Assembly (NCBI GenBank): GCA_027019085.1
Contig: JALUXG010000012.1
Location: forward strand, 1-64,000
Reading direction: 5' to 3'
Source of the DNA: Rhodanobacteraceae bacterium
GTDB taxonomy: Bacteria > Pseudomonadota > Gammaproteobacteria > Xanthomonadales > Rhodanobacteraceae
Length of the DNA stretch: 64,000 nucleotides
Below are positions 1 to 8,298 of this stretch, piece by piece. Position 1 is the stretch's first letter. Every line of letters begins with the position of its first letter. The notes beneath the pieces were generated by a model. The model saw nothing but the letters and a program-made list of their open reading frames with translations. It did no database searches and had not been told where the DNA came from. The position numbers were made by a program, and so were the translations under genes.

Positions 1-84
1 GCCGCAGGGGCGCAACATCGCCATGCGGCTGCGACCCGCCATACCGCATGGACATGGACTGCGTAAGAATAGGCGGCACAAGAA
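1..84. other. Left edge of window: hairpin and composition junction
   Basis: The first 60 bases are GC-rich. From about base 65 the sequence turns AT-richer and stays so to about 4000. An inverted repeat with 8-bp arms lies at 21-28 (CCATGCGG) and 44-51 (CCGCATGG), with a 15-base loop. No complete gene is visible. A short frame from ATG 48 runs to a stop near 150 in a different phase from the ATPase gene that follows, so it could be a displaced 5' piece of that gene. The region looks like the edge of an accessory island; this is inferred from composition only. Confidence 0.35.
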
Positions 85-1182
85 TTGGATTGTTCAAGGG
101 CGACTACTTATCTTGCTTTAGTGCTACGACGGGTACGAGCCTTCATATTTGACAACAAAAAAGGCGTATACGGTGCCAATTACATTGATTGGTTGGTCAA
201 TGTAGGACTGCCCACCAGTAGTTATCACGATACAAGACTGGCGACTTCATACAAGCGAATGATTGCAGCTGCTTGGTTCGCAAGTGCGTCTGAGGGAGAA
301 GTGTCTGAGCAAAGCATTAAGGAAGCTTGGCAGAAGAGCAGCACTCAAGAGAAATTGGGTGCTTCTGAGCGTGATTTGCACTGGGAGGCGGTATCGCTCT
401 TTCCGGAATTTGTAGCGCAAGTGACTGGGTATGTCAGGTCTCCCTTACGTCAGTCAGACTTGCACTTACTGGTCGACGTGGGAGCAGGGACGCTGGATGC
501 AACGATTTTTAATGTCCATGAAGTAGAGGGGGAGGACAAGTTTCCAATTTTCGCCAAAGCGGTTGAGCGCTTGGGTACGCGCTTTCTTGTTAGGTCACGT
601 ATTGAGGGACGAGGGCTCAAGGAAGAGAAGGAGCTTGCCCCGTTTTCGCCTGTCCCTAACAAAACAGAATTCGCTTCGCTACTTGGGATTGATGTCGCCA
701 CCCTCCAGCGGAATGACTCATCCTTCATGCAGCGAGTGATTAAGGCGGTGGGTAGTCTATTACGGTATACCAAGAGCCGTCGGTATCCACTCTCGCGACG
801 ATGGGAGGATGGTGTGCCAGTATTTCTTTGCGGAGGTGGTGCTGGTTGCGATTTCTATACGGAGATATTTTTGTCTAAAAACGGGGAGTTTTCCGGTTTC
901 CCTGTCAAACCCATGAAGCTACCAAAGCCAGATCAATTAGAAGCGAACGGGCTACGCGAAGATGATTATGACCGGGTATCCGTTGCATACGGACTATCAT
1001 TTGACCCCTTCGATATTGGCGAAATCATCAAGGAAGATGATGTGGATGACGTAGCCGCTGAAGATGGCGGTTCCAATAGTCCTGGCAATACATCTAACAG
1101 CGTGATGTGCTCGCGATGTAGGGGCACGGGTGGATTGCATAGGACGTGTGACGCTTGTGGTGGTAGTGGCTTCATGTCCTAG
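85..1182 (+). CDS. Hsp70/actin-like ATPase fragment with C-terminal DnaJ-type zinc motif
   Basis: The 365-codon frame starts at a TTG just after two in-frame stops (64 and 70). Residues 131-136 (DVGAGT) followed by LDATIF resemble the second phosphate motif of Hsp70/actin ATPases (DLGGGTxD), and CGGGAG at 249-254 resembles the adenosine motif. The first phosphate loop expected at the N terminus of this fold is absent, so the gene is probably truncated or frameshifted at its 5' end. An acidic linker (about 313-327) leads to CSRCRGTGG and CDACGGSG (342-362), two CxxCxGxG repeats like those of the DnaJ zinc centre. An ATPase and a DnaJ-like zinc motif in one chain is uncommon; together they suggest a chaperone-like or polymer-forming protein. 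Substrate is unknown. It is AT-rich relative to the rest of the window and likely transferred. It may be a pseudogene. Confidence 0.55.
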   Translation: MDCSRATTYLALVLRRVRAFIFDNKKGVYGANYIDWLVNVGLPTSSYHDTRLATSYKRMIAAAWFASASEGEVSEQSIKEAWQKSSTQEKLGASERDLHWEAVSLFPEFVAQVTGYVRSPLRQSDLHLLVDVGAGTLDATIFNVHEVEGEDKFPIFAKAVERLGTRFLVRSRIEGRGLKEEKELAPFSPVPNKTEFASLLGIDVATLQRNDSSFMQRVIKAVGSLLRYTKSRRYPLSRRWEDGVPVFLCGGGAGCDFYTEIFLSKNGEFSGFPVKPMKLPKPDQLEANGLREDDYDRVSVAYGLSFDPFDIGEIIKEDDVDDVAAEDGGSNSPGNTSNSVMCSRCRGTGGLHRTCDACGGSGFMS

Positions 1183-1330
1183 AGTGCGTATGACCGAGTC
1201 AGGGAAATCCAACTGGACATGATGAATCAATTGCTAAGCGAATGTATGAGGAGATGTGCGAAGGTAAGCGTTATGTCTGGATGTTCTGGAGATGCCTGTA
1301 TGAATTTAACAGTAGTAGTCTTATTTCCAA

Positions 1331-2281
1331 GTGAGTAAGTATGTAATGGGATATGACATCATTGGCGATATACACGGGCATAGCCAAAGCCTGGAATCGA
1401 TTCTGACCAAGCTTGGGTATGAGAACCAGTCCGGCATTTATCGTCACCCTTCGCGCAAAGTAATCTTCCTGGGTGATTTTATCGATCGCGGTAATTTCCA
1501 ACGTGAGGTGATCGATATCGCGAGAGCGATGATCGACTCTGGAAACGCACTTGCCGTGATGGGTAACCATGAGTTCAATGCAATTGCGTATTACACCGCC
1601 GACCACGAAGGAGAAGGTTACCTCAGGCCGCATTCTGAGAAGAATACAGGACAGCATCAAGCATTCCTCGATGCCTACCAAGGCTCCCCCGCTGCTTATG
1701 AAGATACCATTAACTGGTTCAAGACCTTGCCACTCTGGCTGGATCTTGGCAATTTGAGAGTCATTCATGCTTGTTGGGATAAACATGAGATCGCGGAAAT
1801 CCTGAAGTATCAGGACGGGGAATGCTATCTGAGCGAGAAGCTTCTCCGAGAGTCTTGCCGTAGTGGTACATGGCAGTTCCGGGCAGTCGAAACGATCTTG
1901 AAGGGTAAGGAAATTCCATTGAAGCCTGGCGCCAGTTTCAAGGACAAGGACGGGAACGTGCGCCACAACATCCGGGTGCGCTGGTGGGACCGGGAGGCAA
2001 CCAGTTACAAAGATGCGTTCATGGGGCCAGAGAGTGCTCGAACCCACATACCCGATGACCAGATCGAAGGTGACCATATGGTTGAGTATTCACACGAAGC
2101 ACCACCGGTCATTCTTGGTCATTACTGGATGGAGGGCGAGCCAGTACCCTTGGCGCCGAATATCGCTTGTCTCGATTACAGCGTAGCGAAGCCCGGAGGC
2201 AAGCTGGTGGCATATCGGTGGGATGGTGAGCAAACATTAGATCCTGGCAAGTACGTCTGGGTTGAGCGCATTGAGTCATGA
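1331..2281 (+). CDS. Metallophosphoesterase, Ser/Thr phosphatase / Ap4A hydrolase-like
   Basis: A 316-residue calcineurin-like phosphoesterase. The metal-binding blocks are visible in order: GDIHGH (12-17), GDFIDRG (48-54), GNHE (78-81), a histidine in VIHACWD (about 146) and GHYW (about 260). These ligate the dinuclear metal centre in the PPP/ApaH superfamily. It probably hydrolyses a phosphoester, such as a phosphoprotein or a dinucleoside polyphosphate; the substrate cannot be read from sequence. The frame opens with GTG at 1331; an ATG at 1346 (MGYDIIGD) is an equally good start. A 25-codon frame begins at 2278 and overlaps the stop as ATGA; it ends at 2355 and may be a remnant of a lost partner. 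The gene lies in the AT-rich accessory segment. Confidence 0.8.
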   Translation: MSKYVMGYDIIGDIHGHSQSLESILTKLGYENQSGIYRHPSRKVIFLGDFIDRGNFQREVIDIARAMIDSGNALAVMGNHEFNAIAYYTADHEGEGYLRPHSEKNTGQHQAFLDAYQGSPAAYEDTINWFKTLPLWLDLGNLRVIHACWDKHEIAEILKYQDGECYLSEKLLRESCRSGTWQFRAVETILKGKEIPLKPGASFKDKDGNVRHNIRVRWWDREATSYKDAFMGPESARTHIPDDQIEGDHMVEYSHEAPPVILGHYWMEGEPVPLAPNIACLDYSVAKPGGKLVAYRWDGEQTLDPGKYVWVERIES

Positions 2282-2395
2282 GTTTCCGCCCCCTGAGCTA
2301 CTGGACCCAGTTGTGCATTACAAAAGGTAACATCAATGCTACCATTAGGGGCTGATGGCAGCGGGGTACCTCGTTATGCTATTGCCGGAGATGCA

Positions 2396-2722
2396 ATGAT
2401 GGCTCTGACGAAAGATTTTAAGGACACCATACAGGCTCGCGCCCAAAGGGATCCGGCGTTTCGCAAGGCTCTGTTACAAGAAGGGGTCGAATGCCTGCTC
2501 GCCGGTGACGTCGATACCGGCAAAGCAGTGCTGCGCGACTATATCAATGCGACGATCGGGTTCGAGGGAATGTCACGGGTCTTCGATAAATCGAGCAAGA
2601 GTCTCATGCGCATGTTCGGGCCAAAAGGTAATCCCCAGGCGAGCAACCTGTTCCAGGTGATCCAATACCTGCAGGAGCAGGAGGGCATTCACCTGGAAGT
2701 CAAAGCCCGGAAGGTTGCCTAA
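2396..2722 (+). CDS. Addiction-module antidote-like HTH protein (orphan)
   Basis: A protein of about 108 residues; GGAG at 2387-2390 supports ATG 2396 or 2399 (MALTKDF), although the frame is open from 2336. The sequence matches the HigA-like 'putative addiction module antidote' family: an N-terminal helical part with AGDVDTGKAVLRDYIN, then a helix-turn-helix carrying the segment from SSKSLMRMFG to LFQVIQYLQEQEGI. In other genomes this family usually follows a HigB/RelE-like toxin gene. Here the 115 bases upstream, after the phosphoesterase, contain no toxin. It is either an orphan regulator or what remains of a broken toxin-antitoxin pair. Family assignment is fairly confident, function is inferred. 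Confidence 0.65.
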   Translation: MMALTKDFKDTIQARAQRDPAFRKALLQEGVECLLAGDVDTGKAVLRDYINATIGFEGMSRVFDKSSKSLMRMFGPKGNPQASNLFQVIQYLQEQEGIHLEVKARKVA

Positions 2723-3049
2723 GGTGCTGTGTATCAGTGTTCAAACTGCAATTTTTTTCGAGCATTTTGAAGGATTTTCTGAGCATGGTATTTTTCATGG
2801 TATTCTCATTTATCAGGAAAATAAGTCATTGAATATAAAAGATAAAAAAGGCTTATTTACAATAGAGTGGGAGTGACCTGAACTGACAGGTCATATCTGG
2901 CACTGGCTAGCAACAGCAGGTATTAACGATACAGATATATTTTGCAGCGAATCGAGTGTGGACTCGGTTTTCCCGGAAATAGTGTTAACGAATCAGATGC
3001 TGCAGAAGTAACGAGTATTAATCCCCACGGTCAAGTCTGACGTCGATGG
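2723..3049. other. AT-rich spacer before vapC, contains repeat copy 1
   Basis: No gene is visible in these 327 bases. The spacer holds the left copy of the diverged direct repeat (2772-2882). The remainder, 2883-3049, has no recognisable promoter, RNA gene or transposase fragment. Confidence 0.6.
2772..2882 (+). repeat. Direct repeat copy 1, left of vapBC
   Basis: About 110 bases that align almost without gaps to 3826-3937 at roughly three quarters identity. The best conserved blocks are the run through ATTTTTCATGGTATT near the start and the end block ACAATAGAGTGGGAGTGA followed by a CTGAA. Between them, AAATAAG and CTTATTT form an inverted repeat around an A-rich loop. Copy 2 keeps a stem at the same place made of different bases, which suggests that a structure has been maintained. 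Confidence 0.7.
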
Positions 3050-3463
3050 CTAGTTCTGTAACCAGTTCTCTACTTTCAGTCCGGGAACCCGAGAGAATTC
3101 ACCGACATTGGCGGTCACTACCGTAAGGTTGTTTGCGAGAGCATGTGCGGCAATCAGTAGATCATTTGGCCCAATCGGTGTTCCCTGACGTGTGAGATGA
3201 TGGCGTAATGATGCGTACTGGTGGTCGGCGGGTGTTTCCAGTGGCAGGATTTCCAGTGCCGAGAGGATCAGGTCAATGCGTTCTGCAAGTTTTGCAGAGT
3301 TTGACTTGATTGCGCCATAGCGGAGTTCTGCGGCTACAATGATGCTGGTGCAGACAGTATCCTCGCCTGCTTTGGTGATCTGTGCGGCCACTACGCCTTG
3401 CGGATTGCGGACAAGATCGGACAGGATGTTGGTATCCAGTAGATACGCCAGTGATGCGCTCAT
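3050..3463 (-). CDS. vapC: VapC-type PIN-domain toxin ribonuclease
   Basis: A 137-residue PIN-domain protein of standard VapC length. Acidic active-site residues are in place: D10 in LLDTN, E46 in AAELRYG, D101 in GPNDLLIAA, and the C-terminal TANVGEF block (118-124). In this family these residues bind Mg2+/Mn2+ and the enzyme cleaves RNA (commonly initiator tRNA or 23S rRNA) when freed from its antitoxin. The start codon overlaps the stop of vapB by four bases (ATGA), so the two are translationally coupled in the usual antitoxin-first order. The pair sits between two diverged direct repeats. Confidence 0.92.
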   Translation of the reverse strand: MSASLAYLLDTNILSDLVRNPQGVVAAQITKAGEDTVCTSIIVAAELRYGAIKSNSAKLAERIDLILSALEILPLETPADHQYASLRHHLTRQGTPIGPNDLLIAAHALANNLTVVTANVGEFSRVPGLKVENWLQN

Positions 3464-3702
3464 AGCAGCACGTCATCCAGTGGAGGCAGGTCATCATCGA
3501 TATCGGGGAAGGGTTCAGTCAAGGGAACCAGAGAGGCTAGCAGCGCCAGCAACCTGCCTTTACGGATTGGCTCCACGATCAGCCGGTCACCTTCCTTGTG
3601 GATGAGGGCTTCCTCACCCTCCAGCTCGAACTCGCGAGGGATGCGTAGTGCCTGGTTGCGCCCGTTGCGAAAGAGGCGTACATGGCGTTCAGAAGTTGAC
3701 AT
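3460..3702 (-). CDS. vapB: VapB antitoxin, AbrB/SpoVT-type
   Basis: An 80-residue antitoxin. The N-terminal segment VRLFRNGRNQALRIPREF is the swapped-hairpin AbrB/SpoVT (MazE-like) DNA-binding domain of VapB proteins. The C-terminal acidic tail (DIDDDLPPLDDVLL) would bind and block VapC. I chose ATG 3702 because a GGAGG stands eight bases upstream of it (3711-3715); an upstream in-frame ATG at 3729 lies ahead of that ribosome-binding site. The palindrome at 3725-3746 just upstream is the likely autoregulatory operator. Confidence 0.9.
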   Translation of the reverse strand: MSTSERHVRLFRNGRNQALRIPREFELEGEEALIHKEGDRLIVEPIRKGRLLALLASLVPLTEPFPDIDDDLPPLDDVLL

Positions 3703-3724
3703 TCGAATATCCTCCGGATGATAT

Positions 3725-3765
3725 GGCATATGTCAAAGCATATGCCTAGAGGTCCAGTAAGTCAA
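3725..3765 (-). promoter_or_regulatory. vapBC promoter with palindromic operator
   Basis: On the minus strand a -35 TTGACT (3760-3765) and a -10 TATGCT (3737-3742) are separated by 17 bases. A perfect inverted repeat, GGCATATG-N6-CATATGCC (3725-3746), covers the -10 element and lies about 20 bases upstream of the vapB start. This layout fits conditional cooperativity, in which the VapBC complex binds the palindrome and represses its own promoter. The palindrome is seen directly; binding is inferred. Confidence 0.7.
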
Positions 3766-4170
3766 TCAATCCTGTAAGTGTGCGGCGTGACGGTGTTCTC
3801 GCGGTAATTTACCAGGTGATTTGCAGCATATTCTGAACACGGCATTTTTCATGGTATTACCACCTGAACCAACAAGTAAGCCATTGATATTAAATCGTAA
3901 AAATGGCTCGTTTACAATCGAGTGGGAGTGAGCTGAAAACCCCCTTGCCTTTGAGGTTGGTCTGAACCCCCAAAGCGGACACGCAAGACGCCTGCCGCTA
4001 CAGTCAGACTGTCCGTAATTCGTCCGCCCGCGGCCAGTTGCTCATGGATTGCCGTCCGGGTCCGTAACGGGACCTGGCTGGTGGAATAGGCTACGATGGG
4101 CAAGGTGATGCATACTCTTGGCCAGGTCGGCCGTGTAGCATGTGCTTCATCGTGCCGAGGGAGGTCGGTC
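3766..4170. other. Spacer between vapBC and rhodanese, contains repeat copy 2
   Basis: The first part holds repeat copy 2 (3826-3937). From about 3945 base composition returns to GC-rich. A minus-strand open frame covers 3912-4346 but mostly overlaps the rhodanese gene in antisense and shows no domain I recognise. The stretch around 3958-3985 (TGAACCCCCAAAGCGGACAC) resembles the end of an insertion sequence, but no matching second end or transposase was found, so I do not call one. A Shine-Dalgarno for the next gene closes the spacer. Confidence 0.5.
3826..3937 (+). repeat. Direct repeat copy 2, right of vapBC
   Basis: Counterpart of 2772-2882, in the same orientation, about 1054 bases further on. 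Here the internal stem is AGCCATT pairing with AATGGCT around an AT-rich loop, where copy 1 uses AAATAAG/CTTATTT. The end block ACAATCGAGTGGGAGTGA is nearly identical in both. The two copies frame exactly the vapBC module with its promoter. Confidence 0.7.
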
Positions 4171-5193
4171 ATGCGTATTTGTCGTAGCTTGTTCCGGGTA
4201 CATGGGGTAGGACTGGGTCTGTTGCTGCTGTTCTGGGCTGGATCGGCGCAAGCCGCCACCGTATTGCCGGGTCCACTGGTGACCCCCCAGTGGCTGCATG
4301 CGCATGCCGATGAAGTGCAGATTGTCGATCTGCGCGACGACCTCAATTCGCTGACCGAACCGCCGCGCTATATCCAGGCCGGTGGACGCAAGGTCCTGGT
4401 GCAATCGGGCGGCCATATACCCGATGCACTTTCGGTCAATGTCGCTGCCCTGCGCGAACCCCGTCAGATCGCGGGCCATACGGTGCGTTTCATGTTGCCG
4501 TCTGCGAAGGACTTCCAGGGCATCATGCAGGCATCGCAGTTGCAGCCGGACAAGCCCATCGTGCTGGTGCCGACCGGCGATCAGGTCATCTCGCTGCAAG
4601 AAGCCGCGCTGCTGGCTTTCGAACTGCAGGTGTTTGGTCAGCCCGCGGACCAGATCGCCATTCTCAATGGCGGCATGCACGCCTGGATCGAGGCAGGCTA
4701 CCCGGTGGATACCGATGCCATAGCTCCCCTTGAGCAGGGCACGTGGAAAGCTTCCTCGCCACGCAAGGAATTGCTTGCCGACATTGCCCAGGTGAAACAG
4801 GCGCAACGCTCCCACGGACGCCTGATCGATGCGCGGCCGCTGGCCCAGTTCGCCGCCTTGTACCATACCCCGGTGATACCGGTGTCCGGGCGATTGGCTG
4901 GCGCACGTTCACTGCCTACCGAACTTCTGTACAAGCAGGCGCCCGACGGCTCCTGGCACTACCTGACGGCAGACGAATACCGATCGGTGCTCAACGAGCA
5001 GGGCATCGGCAAGCTTTCGCCCTCCATCGTCTACTGCAACACCGGCCAATACGCTTCCGGTGCATGGTTTGTGCTGACTCGCATACTGGGCCTGAAGGGC
5101 GTTCGCGAGTTTCAGGGCGGGATGAATGAGTGGCTGCACCGTGGGCTGCCGGCGGTCGGCCTTGATGGGCGCACGGTTCGGTTGCAACGGTGA
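4171..5193 (+). CDS. Exported tandem-rhodanese thiosulfate sulfurtransferase
   Basis: A 340-residue protein started at ATG 4171, which follows an AGGGAGG at 4158-4164; an upstream ATG at 4096 lacks such a site. The N terminus is a signal peptide: basic MRICR, then a leucine-rich core and an AQA cleavage site. Two rhodanese domains follow (about 30-170 and 180-330). The second carries the active-site cysteine, C289, in the loop CNTGQYAS. The equivalent loop of the first (VPTGDQV) lacks cysteine, so that domain is structural, as usual for tandem rhodaneses. It would move sulfane sulfur from thiosulfate or a polysulfide to an acceptor outside the cytoplasm. Its place next to the CO2-fixation locus suggests a tie to sulfur-based energy metabolism, but this is inference; no sox or dsr gene is in the window. 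Confidence 0.82.
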   Translation: MRICRSLFRVHGVGLGLLLLFWAGSAQAATVLPGPLVTPQWLHAHADEVQIVDLRDDLNSLTEPPRYIQAGGRKVLVQSGGHIPDALSVNVAALREPRQIAGHTVRFMLPSAKDFQGIMQASQLQPDKPIVLVPTGDQVISLQEAALLAFELQVFGQPADQIAILNGGMHAWIEAGYPVDTDAIAPLEQGTWKASSPRKELLADIAQVKQAQRSHGRLIDARPLAQFAALYHTPVIPVSGRLAGARSLPTELLYKQAPDGSWHYLTADEYRSVLNEQGIGKLSPSIVYCNTGQYASGAWFVLTRILGLKGVREFQGGMNEWLHRGLPAVGLDGRTVRLQR

Positions 5194-5221
5194 CTATGGG
5201 TCGGCTGAGGGCACGGAGCGT

Positions 5222-6166
5222 TCATACCTCGTCGCTGTCTCCTTGCAGCAATGCGGCATCGTGGGCGGCCAGATAGATCTCGCCATGCTCGAGGATGAAA
5301 TAGCGAAAGGCCTCGGCTGCGGGTGAAAGCAGACGCGCCTGCAAGTGGGCGACGAACCAGCTGCGCATGACCGGTGTATCGATGACATCGAGCACATGCA
5401 ACAGTCCTCCACGAATCTCCAGACCGATGGTATGCAAGGACAGCATGCCGATGCCCAGTCCGGCGATCACCGCCTGCTTGAGTGTCTCGTTGCTTTCGAT
5501 TTCCATGGCAGGACGGGGCGAGGTGTGGTGCGCGGCGAAATACGCTTCCATGGCGGCACGCGTACCGGATCCGGTTTCACGGATCAGCAGGCGATGCGAT
5601 TCGAGCGTTTCAGGGAGCAGGTGCAGCTCATGGGTGAGCGGATGACCCGCCGGCGCAACAAATACCAGAGGATGGGCGGCAAAGGCTTCGGCCCGTGTAT
5701 CGAGTTCGCGCGGAGGACGACCCATAACGGCCAGGTCGATCTCACCGCCATGCAACAGGGCCACCAGTTGTTCGCGGTTGGCTGCGACACGCAGTCGCAG
5801 TTCGATCGCGGGGTGTTCGTGGTGGAACCGTGACAGCAGGCGCAACAGGAAGTGCCTGGCAGTACTGACAAAACCCAGGGTCAGTTGACCACGATCCAGG
5901 TGTTGCAGGCGGGCCATTGCGTCCTCGGCCTCCTGCCGGGCGGTCAGCATCTTGCGTGCATGCACCAGAAAGTATTCGCCGGCCGTTGACATGCTCAGTC
6001 TCCGGTTCTCGCGGTCGAACAGACGCATCCCGACCTGATGCTCCAACTCCCTGATTTGCATGGAGACTGCGGGCGGTGTGATGTGCAGCGCCGCGGCGGC
6101 GGCCTGCACGCTGCCACGCCTTGCCACTTCGACGAACACGCGCAATTGGCGGAAACTGAGCTTCAT
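5222..6166 (-). CDS. cbbR: LysR-type regulator of the Calvin-cycle operon
   Basis: A 314-residue LysR-type regulator. The winged HTH is at the N terminus (LSFRQLRVFVEVARRGSVQA, then ALHITPPAVSMQIRELE). The effector domain contains segments typical of CbbR proteins, such as GFVSTARHFLLRLL, MGRPPRE and IRETGSGTRAAME. CbbR activates cbb operons in response to metabolites such as RuBP, NADPH or phosphoenolpyruvate, depending on the species. It is transcribed divergently from cbbL, with about 100 bases between the two starts, the classic arrangement for control of both. The 3' end meets the rhodanese gene convergently. Confidence 0.93.
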   Translation of the reverse strand: MKLSFRQLRVFVEVARRGSVQAAAAALHITPPAVSMQIRELEHQVGMRLFDRENRRLSMSTAGEYFLVHARKMLTARQEAEDAMARLQHLDRGQLTLGFVSTARHFLLRLLSRFHHEHPAIELRLRVAANREQLVALLHGGEIDLAVMGRPPRELDTRAEAFAAHPLVFVAPAGHPLTHELHLLPETLESHRLLIRETGSGTRAAMEAYFAAHHTSPRPAMEIESNETLKQAVIAGLGIGMLSLHTIGLEIRGGLLHVLDVIDTPVMRSWFVAHLQARLLSPAAEAFRYFILEHGEIYLAAHDAALLQGDSDEV

Positions 6167-7748
<1,582 letters not shown>

Positions 7749-7760
7749 GGAGAAGACACC

Positions 7761-8195
7761 ATGATGACCAATCCCGTTGGCCGTATCACCCAGGGCCAGT
7801 TCAGCTTTCTACCCGACCTCAACGATGCCGAAATCAGCGCGCAGATCCAATACGGTCTCGACAAGGGTTATTCGTGGAGCGTCGAATATACCGACGATCC
7901 GCATCCACGCAACACGTTCTGGGAAATGTTCGGCATGCCCATGTTCGACCTGCGCGATGCAGCCGGCATCCTGATGGAAGTCAACAACTGCCGCAAGACG
8001 TTCCCTCGCCACTACATCCGTCTGGTGGCCTTCGATGCCACACGCAGCATCGAGTCCATCGCGATGAATTTCATCGTCAACCGACCGGAAAACGAACCCG
8101 GCTTCGGCCTGCTCCGGCAGGAAAGCGACGGTCGCAACATGCGCTACACGGTACGTTCCTACGCCGGCGATAAACCGGAAGGTGAACGCTATTGA
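7761..8195 (+). CDS. cbbS: RuBisCO small subunit, form IC
   Basis: A 144-residue small subunit that caps the large-subunit octamer to give the L8S8 holoenzyme. The N-terminal GRITQGQFSFLPDLNDAEI and the central WEMFGMPMFDL are typical. A C-terminal extension (from about 120, MRYTVRSYAGDKPEGERY) forms the beta-hairpin that in red-type enzymes lines the central solvent channel and replaces the long loop of plant enzymes. Two ATGs stand together at the start; a GAGGAGAAG lies just upstream. The spacer that follows is unusual for the operon: about 100 bases with several stem-loops. Confidence 0.96.
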   Translation: MMTNPVGRITQGQFSFLPDLNDAEISAQIQYGLDKGYSWSVEYTDDPHPRNTFWEMFGMPMFDLRDAAGILMEVNNCRKTFPRHYIRLVAFDATRSIESIAMNFIVNRPENEPGFGLLRQESDGRNMRYTVRSYAGDKPEGERY

Positions 8196-8207
8196 AAGCT
8201 GCGTTCA

Positions 8208-8253
8208 CCCGTTTGCGGGCACGGACGTGCGAGTCCGGATACGCCATTGGCGT
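8208..8253 (+). other. Tandem stem-loops between cbbS and rpe
   Basis: Three short perfect inverted repeats follow one another right after the cbbS stop: CCCG-tttg-CGGG (8208-8219), CGGAC-N6-GTCCG (8222-8237) and ACGCC-att-GGCGT (8241-8253). None has a downstream T tract. They could protect the 3' end of a cbbLS transcript or slow polymerase so that the RuBisCO genes are expressed above the distal genes. The dyads are seen; the role is inferred. Confidence 0.5.
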
Positions 8254-8298
8254 GTATGGGGCCTGCAGTACGCCGTTCACGTCGGATGAAGATCACGC

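Noticed and set aside
3958-3985. Possible insertion-sequence end
   Set aside because: Only one end-like motif was seen, without a partner end, target duplication or transposase frame.
3912-4346. Minus-strand frame of 144 codons over the vapBC-rhodanese spacer
   Set aside because: More than a third lies antisense to the rhodanese gene, and no transposase or other domain could be seen in the remainder.
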